From positions 62,001 to 126,000 of the forward strand of contig CAJNOI010000078.1 in the NCBI GenBank assembly GCA_905250115.1: DNA of 64,000 nucleotides. Reading direction: 5' to 3'. This DNA comes from Adineta steineri (taxonomy: Eukaryota > Rotifera > Eurotatoria > Adinetida > Adinetidae). This document shows positions 50,244-62,140 of this stretch, in pieces. A program made the translations under genes and the position numbers. The notes beneath the pieces are model-generated. The model was not told where the DNA came from. It saw only the letters and a program-made list of their open reading frames with translations, and searched no databases. The stretch's first letter is position 1. Every line of letters begins with the position of its first letter.

Positions 50244-51029
50244 ATGGTAAAAAACGAAACTTGTCCAATTCATCGAGTTAATTTATCATTACCAATTATT
50301 AAAAATGATTCATATGAAATTTATTGTACAGAACCTTTAAAACAAAGTCTATTATCATCATATCAAAAACCTCTTCATGATAATAATAAAAAATTAAATA
50401 ACAGGACAACAAAAGTTCGATCTCCTGGTCATTTAAATCATCTTACTGGTCCAATGCTCGTTAGTTTATGTGTTGAAATGCCTGTAATATCAAAAGATTC
50501 ATCATCATCAATAAGTGGTTCAGTATCCAATGCATTAATTAGTTCTGATTATTCTGAACAAACTTTACATGCTGTACCTACGACAATAAAACGTAATAAA
50601 AATGATTGTAGACAATCTCTAACATTATCTAACAATCAACTTGTATGTAAATCAGATGAATTATTCGATGAATCTTTAATAACGAAAACAAAAGATCGTA
50701 TGTGGCCAAATATTCATCATCCACAATTAACAAACGTTAAAGTTTTACATAGTAGAAAAACATTTAAACATATATTTAATTCAAGTGATATTTATTTACG
50801 AGCACCAAATACATCATCATTAGAAAATTTATCGCATGAATCAGTTATATCATCAAATGAACGCCTTCATAAAAGAATTGAACAGTTAACGAAACATTTT
50901 TTTCCAACAATTCGAAAACTTCGACAGGGTCAACCTTGTCCTGAATTAATTAATAATCGAATGCATTTACATCGCGAAGATAAGAGAGATTTCTTACCGA
51001 AAGTTTCTCGTTCTCGTGTAGTTCGATAA
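50244..51029 (+). CDS. Orphan protein, 261 residues
   Basis: Single-exon frame starting MVKNETCPIHRVNL and ending PKVSRSRVVR. I do not recognise a family. It is polar, mildly basic and Ser-rich in the middle (DSSSSISGSVSN), without signal peptide or membrane segment. Later parts look folded or helical (KRIEQLTKHFFPTIRKLRQG). Balanced amino-acid content and length without stops in AT-rich DNA argue it is real. There is a pyrimidine-rich tract followed by CAG (50219-50227) upstream of the start. A lineage-specific cytoplasmic or nuclear protein is the simplest reading. Confidence 0.6.
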   Translation: MVKNETCPIHRVNLSLPIIKNDSYEIYCTEPLKQSLLSSYQKPLHDNNKKLNNRTTKVRSPGHLNHLTGPMLVSLCVEMPVISKDSSSSISGSVSNALISSDYSEQTLHAVPTTIKRNKNDCRQSLTLSNNQLVCKSDELFDESLITKTKDRMWPNIHHPQLTNVKVLHSRKTFKHIFNSSDIYLRAPNTSSLENLSHESVISSNERLHKRIEQLTKHFFPTIRKLRQGQPCPELINNRMHLHREDKRDFLPKVSRSRVVR

Positions 51030-52295
51030 AGGTAACAGGAACATTTTACATTTTGTATATATTTGCATCTATTTTGTTATACATGTTTTTATTTTATGGA
51101 AAAAATACATATCAAGAATATAAAATAATTATTACATTTTTCGTAACTAAAAACAGATGAACAAAAGTGTTCATTAGATGATATTTTGAATGGAACTATA
51201 TTTTTTAAAAATATGTACTAGATTGGAAATAATATTTTGTGAAGGAAGTACCACTGTAAACTTAAACTATCACAAGCTAGCTAAGGAATTATTCTTAAAG
51301 TCAATAATTGACCAATAAAAATTATTATTTGTAAATAAATTTTAATATTGATTACATAGGATTTGTTACATCTGCCGTGGAGCTAAAAAGAAATATTTTC
51401 TTTTTATTAACCATCAGCGGTATGTATCTCAGCATTAATCAGCTCAGTGGCAAAATCTATCAATTAATCTTCATTTGGTTAACATTATTTTTTGAAAATA
51501 TTCATAAAGAGAATTTTATTTTTCTGCTATAATTGAGATTCGAACTACAGTACTGTTAATATAATCCATTCAATAAGAAAAGCAACAGAAAAACGTCGTA
51601 GAAACAGATATTTAAGAATTTTATTTCAAATCTTAAACATGAAATCATGTGTTTCAATTTCGATCAATTGGTTTTATTTAACAAATCGATTCTATAACTT
51701 CACAATTATAGAATTTACTCATACAATAGTAAATTATTCATGCTATAACCAGATTCTGCATCTTTGATGATTATCAAACAGATATATCAAATACATTCTT
51801 TAATTATCACGTGTTCGATCTAAAACTCGTTTTCTTAGTTAATCTTTTCTATATAAATTATAAACTTATTTTGAGTATAATGTTCTTTTTTTTATCGAAT
51901 AAATTACATCTCTTTACAAGATTTCTATCCAGAAGGACATACTAAAATCTCAAACTTTTTCATATTGTTTATTCTCAATTTAAAAACAAAATTTGACATA
52001 ATACATGTATTTTGAAAAAAATGGAAATGCACTTTATGAACGAGAGTTTTCATACTCTGTTCCCGACATCTTCTGTATAACAACAGGTAGTAAAAAAACA
52101 CCGTCGTCGAGGAAATGCAGGATAGTGGTTGGAAAATGCGTAATCTGCCTAGTAAAGTCACAGTTGTTGACGTATCATTGGTTTAAACGAGAAAAACTTT
52201 TTAACAAAATAACAACAAGTGTACTTGATAATCAAAGTACATTTACTATAGCATTCGAATCATTCTCTAAACAGTGCTCTGATTTTCTACCGACA
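51030..52295. other. Intergenic region with in-frame 5' extension of the next gene
   Basis: No independent gene. From 52005 the frame of the DUF4139-like protein is already open for 97 codons before the chosen start; this part lacks family character and is probably 5' untranslated sequence. Confidence 0.4.
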
Positions 52296-53718
52296 ATGTT
52301 ATCTCGTATTCTTATTTTCTTTATGTTTGTTTTGGTTCTCATCAAAAGTGAAAATAATCCATCTTACTCCGTACGAATTTATTCAAATCAAGCAGAAATA
52401 ATATATTTACTTGACAAATTACCACTGGAATTTACCGATGATGAGTGGAATGAAATTCGCTCCGATTCTATCACACTTCTTAGCGATAACATTCACATTA
52501 CATCACAAACAATAAGTGAAAAACGCAAATCGCTCAATGGCGCTAAAATTTATATTCGTTCGCCAATATCATTAGATAAAAGTACACTCATTTTTGTTCA
52601 AGGTATTCTTATCGATGAACATAATTATTTAGTTAAAATCCAAGATGAATCAATTGCTGGTCAACAAACTTTATTTTTTAGCGTCCCACCCGATCATATT
52701 TTTTATCTAGAGCAACCACCAAAATCAAAATTCTATGTTAATTTTACTTATGATACTACAGATTCACAAGTACATGTCACTTATCTTCGTTCAAATCTCA
52801 AATGGCATACACAGTATCAACTGAATTTATACGAAAACAATAGTACACTTATTGCTATGGCGAATATTCGAAATGATGGAAAATCGCCTATATCAATTGA
52901 TCATGCTGAACTTATCGGTGGTGATGTTAATCTAAATACTCGATCAAGAGAAACAGTAGCCTATTTTACAACAACAACTATGACAACAACAACAGCAACA
53001 ACTATGGCAAAAACAACAACGATTGAGCAAGGTACAGAATTGTTCGGACTCTATGTTTTTACTATAAATCAACCATTTACAATCGATGCAAAAACAAATT
53101 ATCTTTTACCAATGTTTCATCCACATGTTACTGTTGAACGTTATGGATTAATATCAAAATACTTTCAAACAACATCAAATACAGGCTATGCTCAACGATC
53201 ATATCGTCTTAGATCCGATCGATATCTGTCACGTGGAAAGTAAGAAATCTATTTTTACATTTCTACAACTAGCAGGGATCTTTTCTAATTTATTTATTAG
53301 TTGCATTATCAGAGAATCGGATAGAATTGTTGGTGAAACTTTTTTACCTAATCTTGGTGCAAAAGATAAATATCACTTCTCAATTGGACAAGATACTGAT
53401 ATTTTTTATAAAGAGAATGTATCATTGATCTCTTCAACGAAATTAGAAGAAAATCATCAACATGAAACACAGACAATACACACTTCTACTCGCAAATTAT
53501 CTATTTATGAGATCAATATACAAATCAAAAATTTCAAAACTCGTTCAATTACAATTGAATATGAACAAACATTTCTCTATAGTTTTCAAAATATTCAATT
53601 AATTATGTTAAATAATCATAGTTTTATACAAGATGGTGAAACAATCAAATCCAATATGATATTACAGAATAATGATGATCAAACTTTTTCTTATCGTATT
53701 GAGAGGACTCATCACTAG
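52296..53718 (+). CDS. Secreted DUF4139-like protein
   Basis: Resembles the DUF4139 (mucoidy inhibitor A-like) group found in bacteria and many protists and animals, function unknown. Exons 52296-53239 and 53301-53718 give 453 residues. A signal peptide (MLSRILIFFMFVLVLIKS) leads into a domain with SVRIYSNQAEIIYLLDKLP, an N-terminal region, then FYVNFTYDTTDSQVHVTYLR, WHTQYQLNLYENN, ALIAMANIRNDGKSPISIDHAELIGG-type core, Thr-rich insertion (TTTTMTTTT), and a C-terminal beta-rich part (ESDRIVGETFLPNLGAKDKY). The start at 52296 is preferred over the in-frame ATG at 52005 because it gives a signal peptide directly before the conserved region. AATAAA at 53827 is a fitting poly(A) signal. Confidence 0.72.
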
Positions 53719-56700
53719 ACGAGTGACAGTTCTAAAACTGAGATCTGTCACACGTCTACTCATTTAGAGATTAAACTATTAGGAGACTCAAAGATGTGCC
53801 AGACCAAATACTACATAAAAACACAGAATAAATTATATCAAATGATGTATTAACGACAGAACAAAATTTTCATGTGTCGATCTTGATGTACATATATATC
53901 AAGGAAGACAGAATCATGAACGGTATAAGAGCTTCATTAATCGGATTTTTTTATTGAATTCCTCTATGTACGTATAACATACAGATAGAACTTGAAGAGA
54001 CATCCGATTATATCTTGTCGTAGTGTATGTCTTTGTGTTGCTTAAAAAACAACTGTTTGATTACATGATGATTATAAATATTTAGTTAATTTACCTTATT
54101 CGTACGCACACATTACTTATTTTGAATGTGGTGGTAACTCAAAAGTATAAATTTGTGTTTAGATGTTCATACATACAAAAGAAAAATGAATTATACAAAG
54201 AAATTATTTTCATAACAAAAAAAAGAGAAAAAAGATAAATAGCATAGATGTGTTATTATTTGTTAATTGTTGTTCTTAAAATCACAAAAGGAAAACAAAA
54301 TTTTCACAACATACATAGACAAAAACGGTGGGTGTGGATGTCATTGTACACTACTCTATCTACATTCATACCCTATTTGCATTATAAATCTTTTATTTCA
54401 TAAAATATAATGAATTTTTGAGTTGAATAAACAAAACCTCAGATAATTAAGAGAAAGAGGATATTTCCATAATATTCAGTTTAATTCTAGACTCTGCTGA
54501 GTTTCCTTTTCAGAAAAACAAATTTCGAAATATTTATCTACATTTGATAGAATAAATTAACTCTTCTTCAGTAGTTTTATTCTTCATCATAATAAATAAT
54601 TTTAACTTTGTCAGTTGAATTCTGAGCGAATAGTAGAAAATATCGTTAATTCTATGAAAGTATTCAACATTTTACAATTATTTACTCACGATATCAGTCT
54701 CAGTATAATGTTCTCTTCTTTGTTCTCCTATACATGCCAATATAGAATATTTTCCGTATGTTATTTTTCTTCTCTACAGCCTTTCCTATTTCTACAGTGT
54801 ATACAAGAAATAATTAATAACTTAATTTGATCATAATTATTCGTCATGATAAATAACTTCCAAGGATAATAAAACTATGACTTCAGTTGATTTTATTGAA
54901 TGTGAATATGACATTATTCTGTAGAATTCTAATTCTTTTGTTTATACATTTATTTCTAATAGATTTAATGTGTTTCGATAATATTCATATTGTTGAACAG
55001 TATTTGACGTAGATTCATACTGAAGATAAACAATTACACTTTTCTCATCATTTCTCCAATCTGTGACACAAAAGAATAAAGTCAATTGTACAATTCATTC
55101 CTGATAACAGACAATGTTTGATATATTTTCTCTTTCAACTCAATACAAAATAACAAAAACATTTTTTTCTCAAAAAATTTTTTATTTTATTCGTCAGGAA
55201 TCATTGTATTTCCTCTATAAAGGCATTATTTTAGATGTATTCTTAACAATAACAACATTAAATTTTGTTTGAAACATTTTGTTTTCATATCCTTCCTATA
55301 AACCTTCGATATCATGAACATTTTTATATTTACACCAAATAACACCCGACATTTCATATTAGTTTTGAAAAAGGAAACGGATTCATCGTTTTTATTTATT
55401 GATAAACTCGAACGTTGTATTTGTTGCAATTATTTCAGAAAAAAAATAAACTTCATGTTTTTAAAATGTTCACTTTTTAGTAATATATACAAGAGTTTTT
55501 TTTATCATTCAAGGCAATTATCATAGTTAATTATTGGAAAATGTAACTAAAAAGAAACTACTTGTTTTTATTTCATTCGATAGAAGACAAATATCAATAA
55601 CAATTAATGATTTATGAATAATAATAAATGAAAAAAATGCAGAAGAATATATTTTATTATTAGATTGATATGAACAGAAAAATGAATAAATTTTAGAAAT
55701 TATTTGCAAGGTTTTTTATCAGATGATCAATAATAAAATAGAAATATTTCTGTAGAATAAAATAAACGAGAAGATGTTTTTAATAGAATCAACAACTATA
55801 TTCGACATTATTTAAATTATTAAGCATCAAGAAATAGATCGTCAAACGATATCTTTCACTTTAATTTTATGTATTTGTTTGATTTTAAATAAAGATAATA
55901 ATGAATAAATGATTTTGATATCCACTGTATATAATCGTTTTTATATGAAATATTTGTAAAAAACATCATATGTCAATGAAAACAACAAGATCATTTTCTT
56001 GTTCCAGATGAATTTTAAGTAAAATGTTATCTATTGTAAATGTCGAAATATACGAGGTAGCATGTGAAACTAAACTAGTTTAAACAATAGTCAATATGGA
56101 TATTTTTATAAAAAGAAAAATATTGAAAATCGACACTTTTTGAAGGAACCGTCAAGTTTCCGGAGAGAAAAGCATGTATTTGAATAAAATATTTTATTAT
56201 TTTCTATTCATTTGAGTAACTATGGAGTTAAGCTTTAACTATGTTGTTAGATATCCAATTATTGTCAAAAAGATATTGCGTCGATAAAATACTTTAACAA
56301 TAGATTCATATGAGTAGAAATGAAAATGAGGATGAATTTGCATCAAGGGTAAAACTAATGTATTCATCTGCCATATGTTTATTCAAAGAAAAAACAGTAG
56401 TTTTCAGGACTTCATAGTATTACACAAGACTTAACCATTGATGTTATCTTGGTGTTCACCATCTCTACATATATATTTAATCATATAGTTAAAGCACAAA
56501 TCTGAAAATTTGTTTCACTAATGAAGAAAACGACTAAAAGAAAAATAAAAAGATTTTTCAAAGTGTGGAATTTACCGAGAGAAAAATATAATATCTATAA
56601 TCGCTAACATTCACATCCAACTGTAATTGTTAGAAAATCGGTACGTATCACATGCGGTATGATTGTAATGACAAACGTAATTACGATTATCTCTATTCAC

Positions 56701-57656
56701 GAATCATACTCAATAGATTAAAACTGAGTAAAGATCAAGTTTTAATTGTTTTTTTTCTGGATGTTCCATTTCGACATCCCGTTGACCCAATGTAAAGACA
56801 GTAAATTCCATTTTCATTACTATTTATCTATTCTGTGATATAATATAATCTAAGATATTTCTAATCATACATAATATTTAATTTTCAATTCATGTAGAAG
56901 TATCTTGTGTAGTAAAACATTTTAACGTTAGTTTTTTCTCTGCCAGGAAATGTTGCATACCTTTTAAACAGCGCTGATTTTCAGTGTTTTATTAACTAAT
57001 AATTACACTAAATATTGTCTCAAACAGTTTCATAGTTAAAAGAGTTAACAACTCTATCTGATAAGAGTATTTTCAAAATTAACATTGAAAAAGGAAATGC
57101 GCACATTGTTTTTTATTGATATATATGATATTTTGTTGCAAATGTTTTATATTAGCACCATGATATACGTCAGAAAAGAATTGGTTATTCAAGAAAGAGA
57201 GAGAGAGCATGATATATATTTTTTCTATTATTTTAACAATTTTGCTAGTTCAGATTGGACTGAAAAGCTTTTAAGTGAGAAAACAATATCTAAATTTGTT
57301 TCTGCATTCTCGTTTTTTTATATCACCAGACTAGTCGGTAAGGAATGTTAGATATTACTCGAAATATAGATTTCAATTAACAGTTAAGAGTGTTTTATAA
57401 TTGCATTATTAATGTTCGAAAATACGCAAATGGCAAAATTTTTTAAATATATTTTAGATTGTAAGAGTATTACACTTTTGACAAGATATCAACAATGAAC
57501 AGCAACAACAGAATCGATGTTTATGATGTAATTTATTTAGAAAAATAAAAACCACAAAATGTAATCTTTGTCTTTTTTCGATTATTTTAGTCCGCAACAG
57601 TTAATCCTAATGCAACGCAACCAGTAACATTGTATGTATATTATATATTGTAGATA
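53719..57656. other. Long intergenic region without a supported gene
   Basis: About 3.9 kb, very AT-rich. AATAAA at 53827-53832 belongs to the upstream gene. A short GGTGGGTGTGGATG tract lies at about 54327-54341. Small frames at 54615-54830, 55226-55709 and 57085-57351 have no domain or coding bias. Near 57597-57640 an acceptor, a 43-nt stretch and a donor could be a 5' untranslated exon of the NHL gene. Confidence 0.4.
53827..53832 (+). terminator. Poly(A) signal of the DUF4139-like gene
   Basis: AATAAA 109 nt downstream of the stop codon. Confidence 0.5.
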
Positions 57657-59446
57657 ATGATAGAAGAGGTCAATTATTCTAGATGTGAACGTTTTCGAAA
57701 AAGAAAATTCATGTGGATCGTATTGATTATTATTATTGCTTTGATTACAACGATTTCAGTTGTTGTCCTCAAAACAAAAAAGACCAACAGTGAAGAAACA
57801 TCAACAACTGGAGAAACAACAGAAAAAATGGAAACAACAACAGGTAGTCAAAATGAGACAATTATTTATTTTGAGATTAATATAAGATGAATTATTTCAG
57901 GTGACAGAAATAGAACTTCATTGTTTATCATAAGAGTTCACGCATTGTATTTGTAAGCAACAAAATCAAAAGTTTTTTCAAATCCGTAATGAAATTTTCA
58001 GCACATAGAAGAATATTTCGTAAGAACTAATCATTGAAGTAAAAAGAAAACAAATAATGCGGTTATCGATCAACTTTCGGGAAAAATTGTTCGTTTTGTC
58101 CCAGTAGGAATGTGTGATGTTTATCACTACTGAAATTATGTATGCATTTGTCCCATCGGATTGAATCTAACATGAATGTTTATTCGTATTCATTGAAAAC
58201 AATACAGAGTTTGAGTTCGCTAGGATTGGGATCGATGCGTACCTTTCAAAATAGAATGAGTAAATAACTATTTGACGTTGCAAACAGAGAAGAGATATCC
58301 CTTATTGAATACAATTAAATGTGATTTATGTGGAGTGAATCCAAAAGTTAACTATCGAAATACGCGAAAACTATTTGATTTTTTTTATGTAATTGACTTA
58401 TTCACTCTTAGCAAAATCAAACTTCTCTTTCAGCACATCTGTATTTTTATCGATTTTGATCAGCAAAAAAAAACAAAATAAATGCAAATATTTTCTGTTA
58501 TTATTTCATAGAACAATTACCTCCTCCTTGTATCGTCAATTCCAATACCACATGGAAACAAGATGCGTCGACTGTCGCTGGTGGACATGGCAAAGGAAAT
58601 GAAGCAAATCAACTCGATGAGCCCGTCAGTGTCTATGTTGATGATGATAATGAAAATTTATATATTAGTGACTATAACAACCACCGTATTGTCAGATGGG
58701 GATTCAACGACACCATCGGTGAAGTTGTTGCTGGTGGAAATGGAATTGGAAATCGGATAGATCAGTTGAGAAATCCATCAGATGCCATTTTGAATAAAAA
58801 GGATAGTTCTCTTATTATTTGTGATTTTAAAAACGATCGAGTAGTAAAATGGTTTCGTCAAGGTTATATAACATTACAACAAATAAGAATTCCTCAGATT
58901 CGTTGTTGGAGTTTGGCCATGGATAATAATGGTGATCTTTATGTTTCTGACATGATAAAAGATGAAGTCAGTCGCTGGAAAGAAGGACAAACGAGCGGAA
59001 TAAAAGTAGCAGGCAAAAGTCGAAATACAGGTCCGACGAATTGGGTATACAATTTTGCTTATATTTTCATTGATGAATATTATTCAGTTTATGTAGCGGA
59101 TTCAGTGAATGGTGAAGCGATGGAATGGAAGAAAGATGCAAAAAACGGAACTATTGTTGCTCGTGGACGTATAAACGAAACGAAGCCCAATAGTCCACCT
59201 CGTCTTTCAGGAGTAGTTATTGATTGTGTGGGTAACATCTACGTATCAAATGCAATGACATGTCAAATAACACGCTGGCTACCAGGCGCAATATTCAATG
59301 GTACTATTGCTGGTGGACAGGGGTGTGGAAAAGGAACCCGACAGCTTTTTGTTCCTCAAGATTTATCGTTTGATCGACAAGGAAATCTTTATGTTGTTGA
59401 TACGATGAACCATCGTGTACAAAAATTCGCTGTGGAACATGATTGA
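57657..59446 (+). CDS. NHL-repeat protein with N-terminal membrane anchor
   Basis: Type II membrane protein with an extracellular beta-propeller, a family greatly expanded in bdelloids; molecular role unknown. Exons 57657-57843 and 58512-59446 give 373 residues. Residues 1-18 are charged (RFRKRK) and precede a membrane segment (FMWIVLIIIIALITTISVVVL, about 20-40). A Thr/Glu stalk follows, then CIVNSNTTWKQDASTVAGGH opens the propeller. NHL units include LDEPVSVYVDDDNENLYISD, YNNHRIVRW, LAMDNNGDLYVSD, GVVIDCVGNIYVSN and LSFDRQGNLYVVDTMNHRVQ. The intron (668 nt) is long for this region; other small exons could hide there. Poly(A) signal AATAAA is at 59522. Confidence 0.88.
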
Positions 59447-59521
59447 AACTGATTTTAATGACACAAACAATATTAATGGGCAATAGTTTTTTTGTTAAAG
59501 TTTCTTTTGTCATTAAGAACG

Positions 59522-59527
59522 AATAAA
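59522..59527 (+). terminator. Poly(A) signal of the NHL gene
   Basis: AATAAA 76 nt downstream of the stop codon, followed by further AAATAAATAAAT copies. Confidence 0.5.
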
Positions 59528-61052
59528 TGAATTATAAAACTATATAAAATAAATAAATCATCTTATGTATTATTTAGCTTAATCAGTCAACCTTTTCAGA
59601 TGGTTTTCTTTGTTATCAATCACTGTTTTACCTATAGATACAACATAATGCATCAGTAAGTACATGAAAATGATTTGCATTCTGATTGAAAGGTGATACA
59701 ATTGCCGAGTTTTGGCGATGTTTATTAAAGTCACACAAAATATTTCGAAGTTTCAATCAAATTTTCTTACAGAGATCGTACTTTGAAAAATATATGCATG
59801 TTGTAAAGTTAACATTAAAAAGAGTAGATTAACAATCCTTACAAATTGTAGACTGTTCACTATATTAAAGCACAATACTGGAATGAGATATTCTTTTTTG
59901 AGCTCCTTGAATGTTATTTATATGGAGTAAATCTAATATTTATGAAATACAGTTCATTTCTATACGCTATTAATATTGTTCTTGTTTTTATGCAGTCTCA
60001 TATTTATTCTTTCCATATATATCGGGTGTGACAAATCAACATTTGCAGATAAAGAAGATGTTTAAAAAAGAGAAAAGCGTGATTAAATAAAAGCAAGTAG
60101 TTCTCTAGTGTTTTCTATACGAGAATAACATTAACATATCAACAGAATTAATGTATTCTGATGATATATTCTTAAATTATCTCTTTGTAAGAGACTGAAT
60201 AGACTTCGTCTCTACACTGTGTATGAATATATTGTAAAATGTTTTCGATGCTAAAAAATAGAAAATGAATTATAGTAAGCAAAGAATATAGTCTTTCTAC
60301 ATTATCTAACTGGTAAACACTTACTCGCATTCCACTCCGTCTCTTTTCCCTCTTCTTCTTGAAAGTCTTTTTCCGGTCTCTTTTTTAATAAAATCCTCTT
60401 TTTCTGAAAACTGTTGGTAGGATACCAAGTAAATTATCTTTTTCTATTTCCAAAAGAAAAAAACTTGAGTATTTTGATTCATAAAGAATATGGTAAAAGA
60501 CTATTTTATGTGCCTCACTCACTTCAACATTTAATATATAAAAGTTTCTAATAGTGTTGATCGCTACATGCAGTACATGCTGTTTTCAATTAGTGAGAGA
60601 GAAATGAGTTAAAAGGTAAGAAACCGGTCTCCATAGCGTTTTATAATGCCAAAGAAGTATCATCGGAACATCAACTTATTCTTTTTCGTCTTTAATAATA
60701 CTCTACGACAAAGATTACCATTTTTTATGCGTTCAACTAAACTAATATTACTTTGATGTAGCAAATTCATGTAAAGAAGAAAAACAAGTAAACTGCGCAT
60801 AATCTCATTTATATAGTTGGAAATAAATAGCAGTTGGTTGTTTAAAACGTCATGCATATTCTGCCTAATATTTATCTGAACAATCAATCGCTTGGTGAGT
60901 ATTGCCACACACGTCATGTATAGATGATATTCGCCATCGAATGACAGTTGAAAGCACTTGCTTATTCAGATATTTGCATAGAAAGAGAAAATTCCGTAAA
61001 TACTGGAAAAAATGATTTTTTAGATTTTTCCAAAAATTTGATTGAATCCTTA

Positions 61053-61410
61053 GAGGTCAACTGTAACCGATACAAGAGATGTTAGAGATATAAAAGAGAA
61101 GACTGGTACAGGGGATATAGAAAGTGTTTACATATATGATCTATTCTTTTTAATAATTCTTAAATTCAGAGACAAGTGAAGCCACGAAATAAAACATTAT
61201 TGAAGTAAAATGGAAAGGGTTTCTTGACAATTACTGAAATGTTGCCGCTAATTCTCGAGCAAGGACGAGAAATAATGTATCTCCTATGTCTTGTACACTT
61301 GCTATATCTCCTGCAGCTCTTATTTCACGTGTGGAGAGGAGGGAAGCTCATGCCTTCTGTATCAATATTCTCTTCTATATCTCTCACATCTCTTATATCA
61401 GAAGACCTGT
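61053..61410. repeat. Diverged inverted repeat, possible old MITE
   Basis: The left copy begins GATACAAGAGATGTTAGAG. The reverse complement of the right copy begins GATATAAGAGATGTGAGAG. Similarity continues for about 40 bases with scattered mismatches. AGGTC occurs just outside both copies. No target duplication is seen, so an aged fold-back element is possible but not proven. Confidence 0.4.
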
Positions 61411-61806
61411 AAAGACAAGAGTTTGAAAAGCCATGATTTTTCATTCAAGCATTACAGATAAAAACAACTTCAAATGAGAAAAAGATTCATTTTTCTTCAA
61501 ACAGTATTAAGATGGTTTTTAAGATGAAAAGTCAGACGTAAAGAAGAAAAATCATAGAATATTATTTTCTGTTTCATTAGTTATTTGGTGACACTTTCTT
61601 TACGTGCAATACTTGAGAAAACAACCGTGTTCGATATAAATAACGGACACAGAACTCAAACACTTTTTATTTATATAAGAATGTGAAATGTTTGTTATAC
61701 CGCAGCCACTCTGCCTATAGTACTAGCCATTCAACTATCAGAAATCTCAGATCTTTATAAAGTATACGAAACAAATAATGTTGAACAAGTGAGAAAACTC
61801 CATCTC

Positions 61807-61865
61807 GAGGGTGTGGGTATATCTTATTCATACCCTCACCCATATACACACCCACACCCACATCC
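61807..61865. repeat. Telomere-like TGTGGG palindromic tract
   Basis: GAGGGTGTGGGTAT is followed after a short AT spacer by a C-rich stretch with CATACCC, CACCC and ACACCCACACCCACATCC units. The G-rich and C-rich halves can pair as a hairpin. The units resemble the TGTGGG repeat described for bdelloid telomeres. Confidence 0.6.
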
Positions 61866-62140
61866 TTGTTATATTCTCTTTGACGATTCCATCACTTAAC
61901 TGAATTTTTCTTTCTTATCATATTTATTATGTATACTACATGTCATTTAGAAATAGTGCATTAACCATTGAAATTCTACTAGTTATCTCTCGATTTTCTC
62001 TGAAGAGAAATTCAATAGATAGTTCATCGCCAATATGAATAGAATAATTCTTTATAATAATAAATAGTATTACAACAATCAACAGCAATGTACAACATTA
62101 ACAATTAGAAAACAATAAAGCATTTCATATCACAAAGTTC

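Larger units (their letters stand above)
59447..62140. other. Intergenic region with inverted repeat and telomere-like tract
   Basis: AATAAA at 59522-59527 ends the NHL gene. A diverged inverted repeat pair lies at 61069-61128 and 61345-61402. A TGTGGG-like palindromic tract lies at 61807-61865. A minus-strand frame at 60660-60917 has a hydrophobic stretch but no recognised family, and no other gene is supported. Confidence 0.45.

Noticed and set aside
60660-60917. 85-codon minus-strand frame with a hydrophobic segment
   Set aside because: Could be a decayed membrane-protein fragment, but no family motif or second exon supports it.
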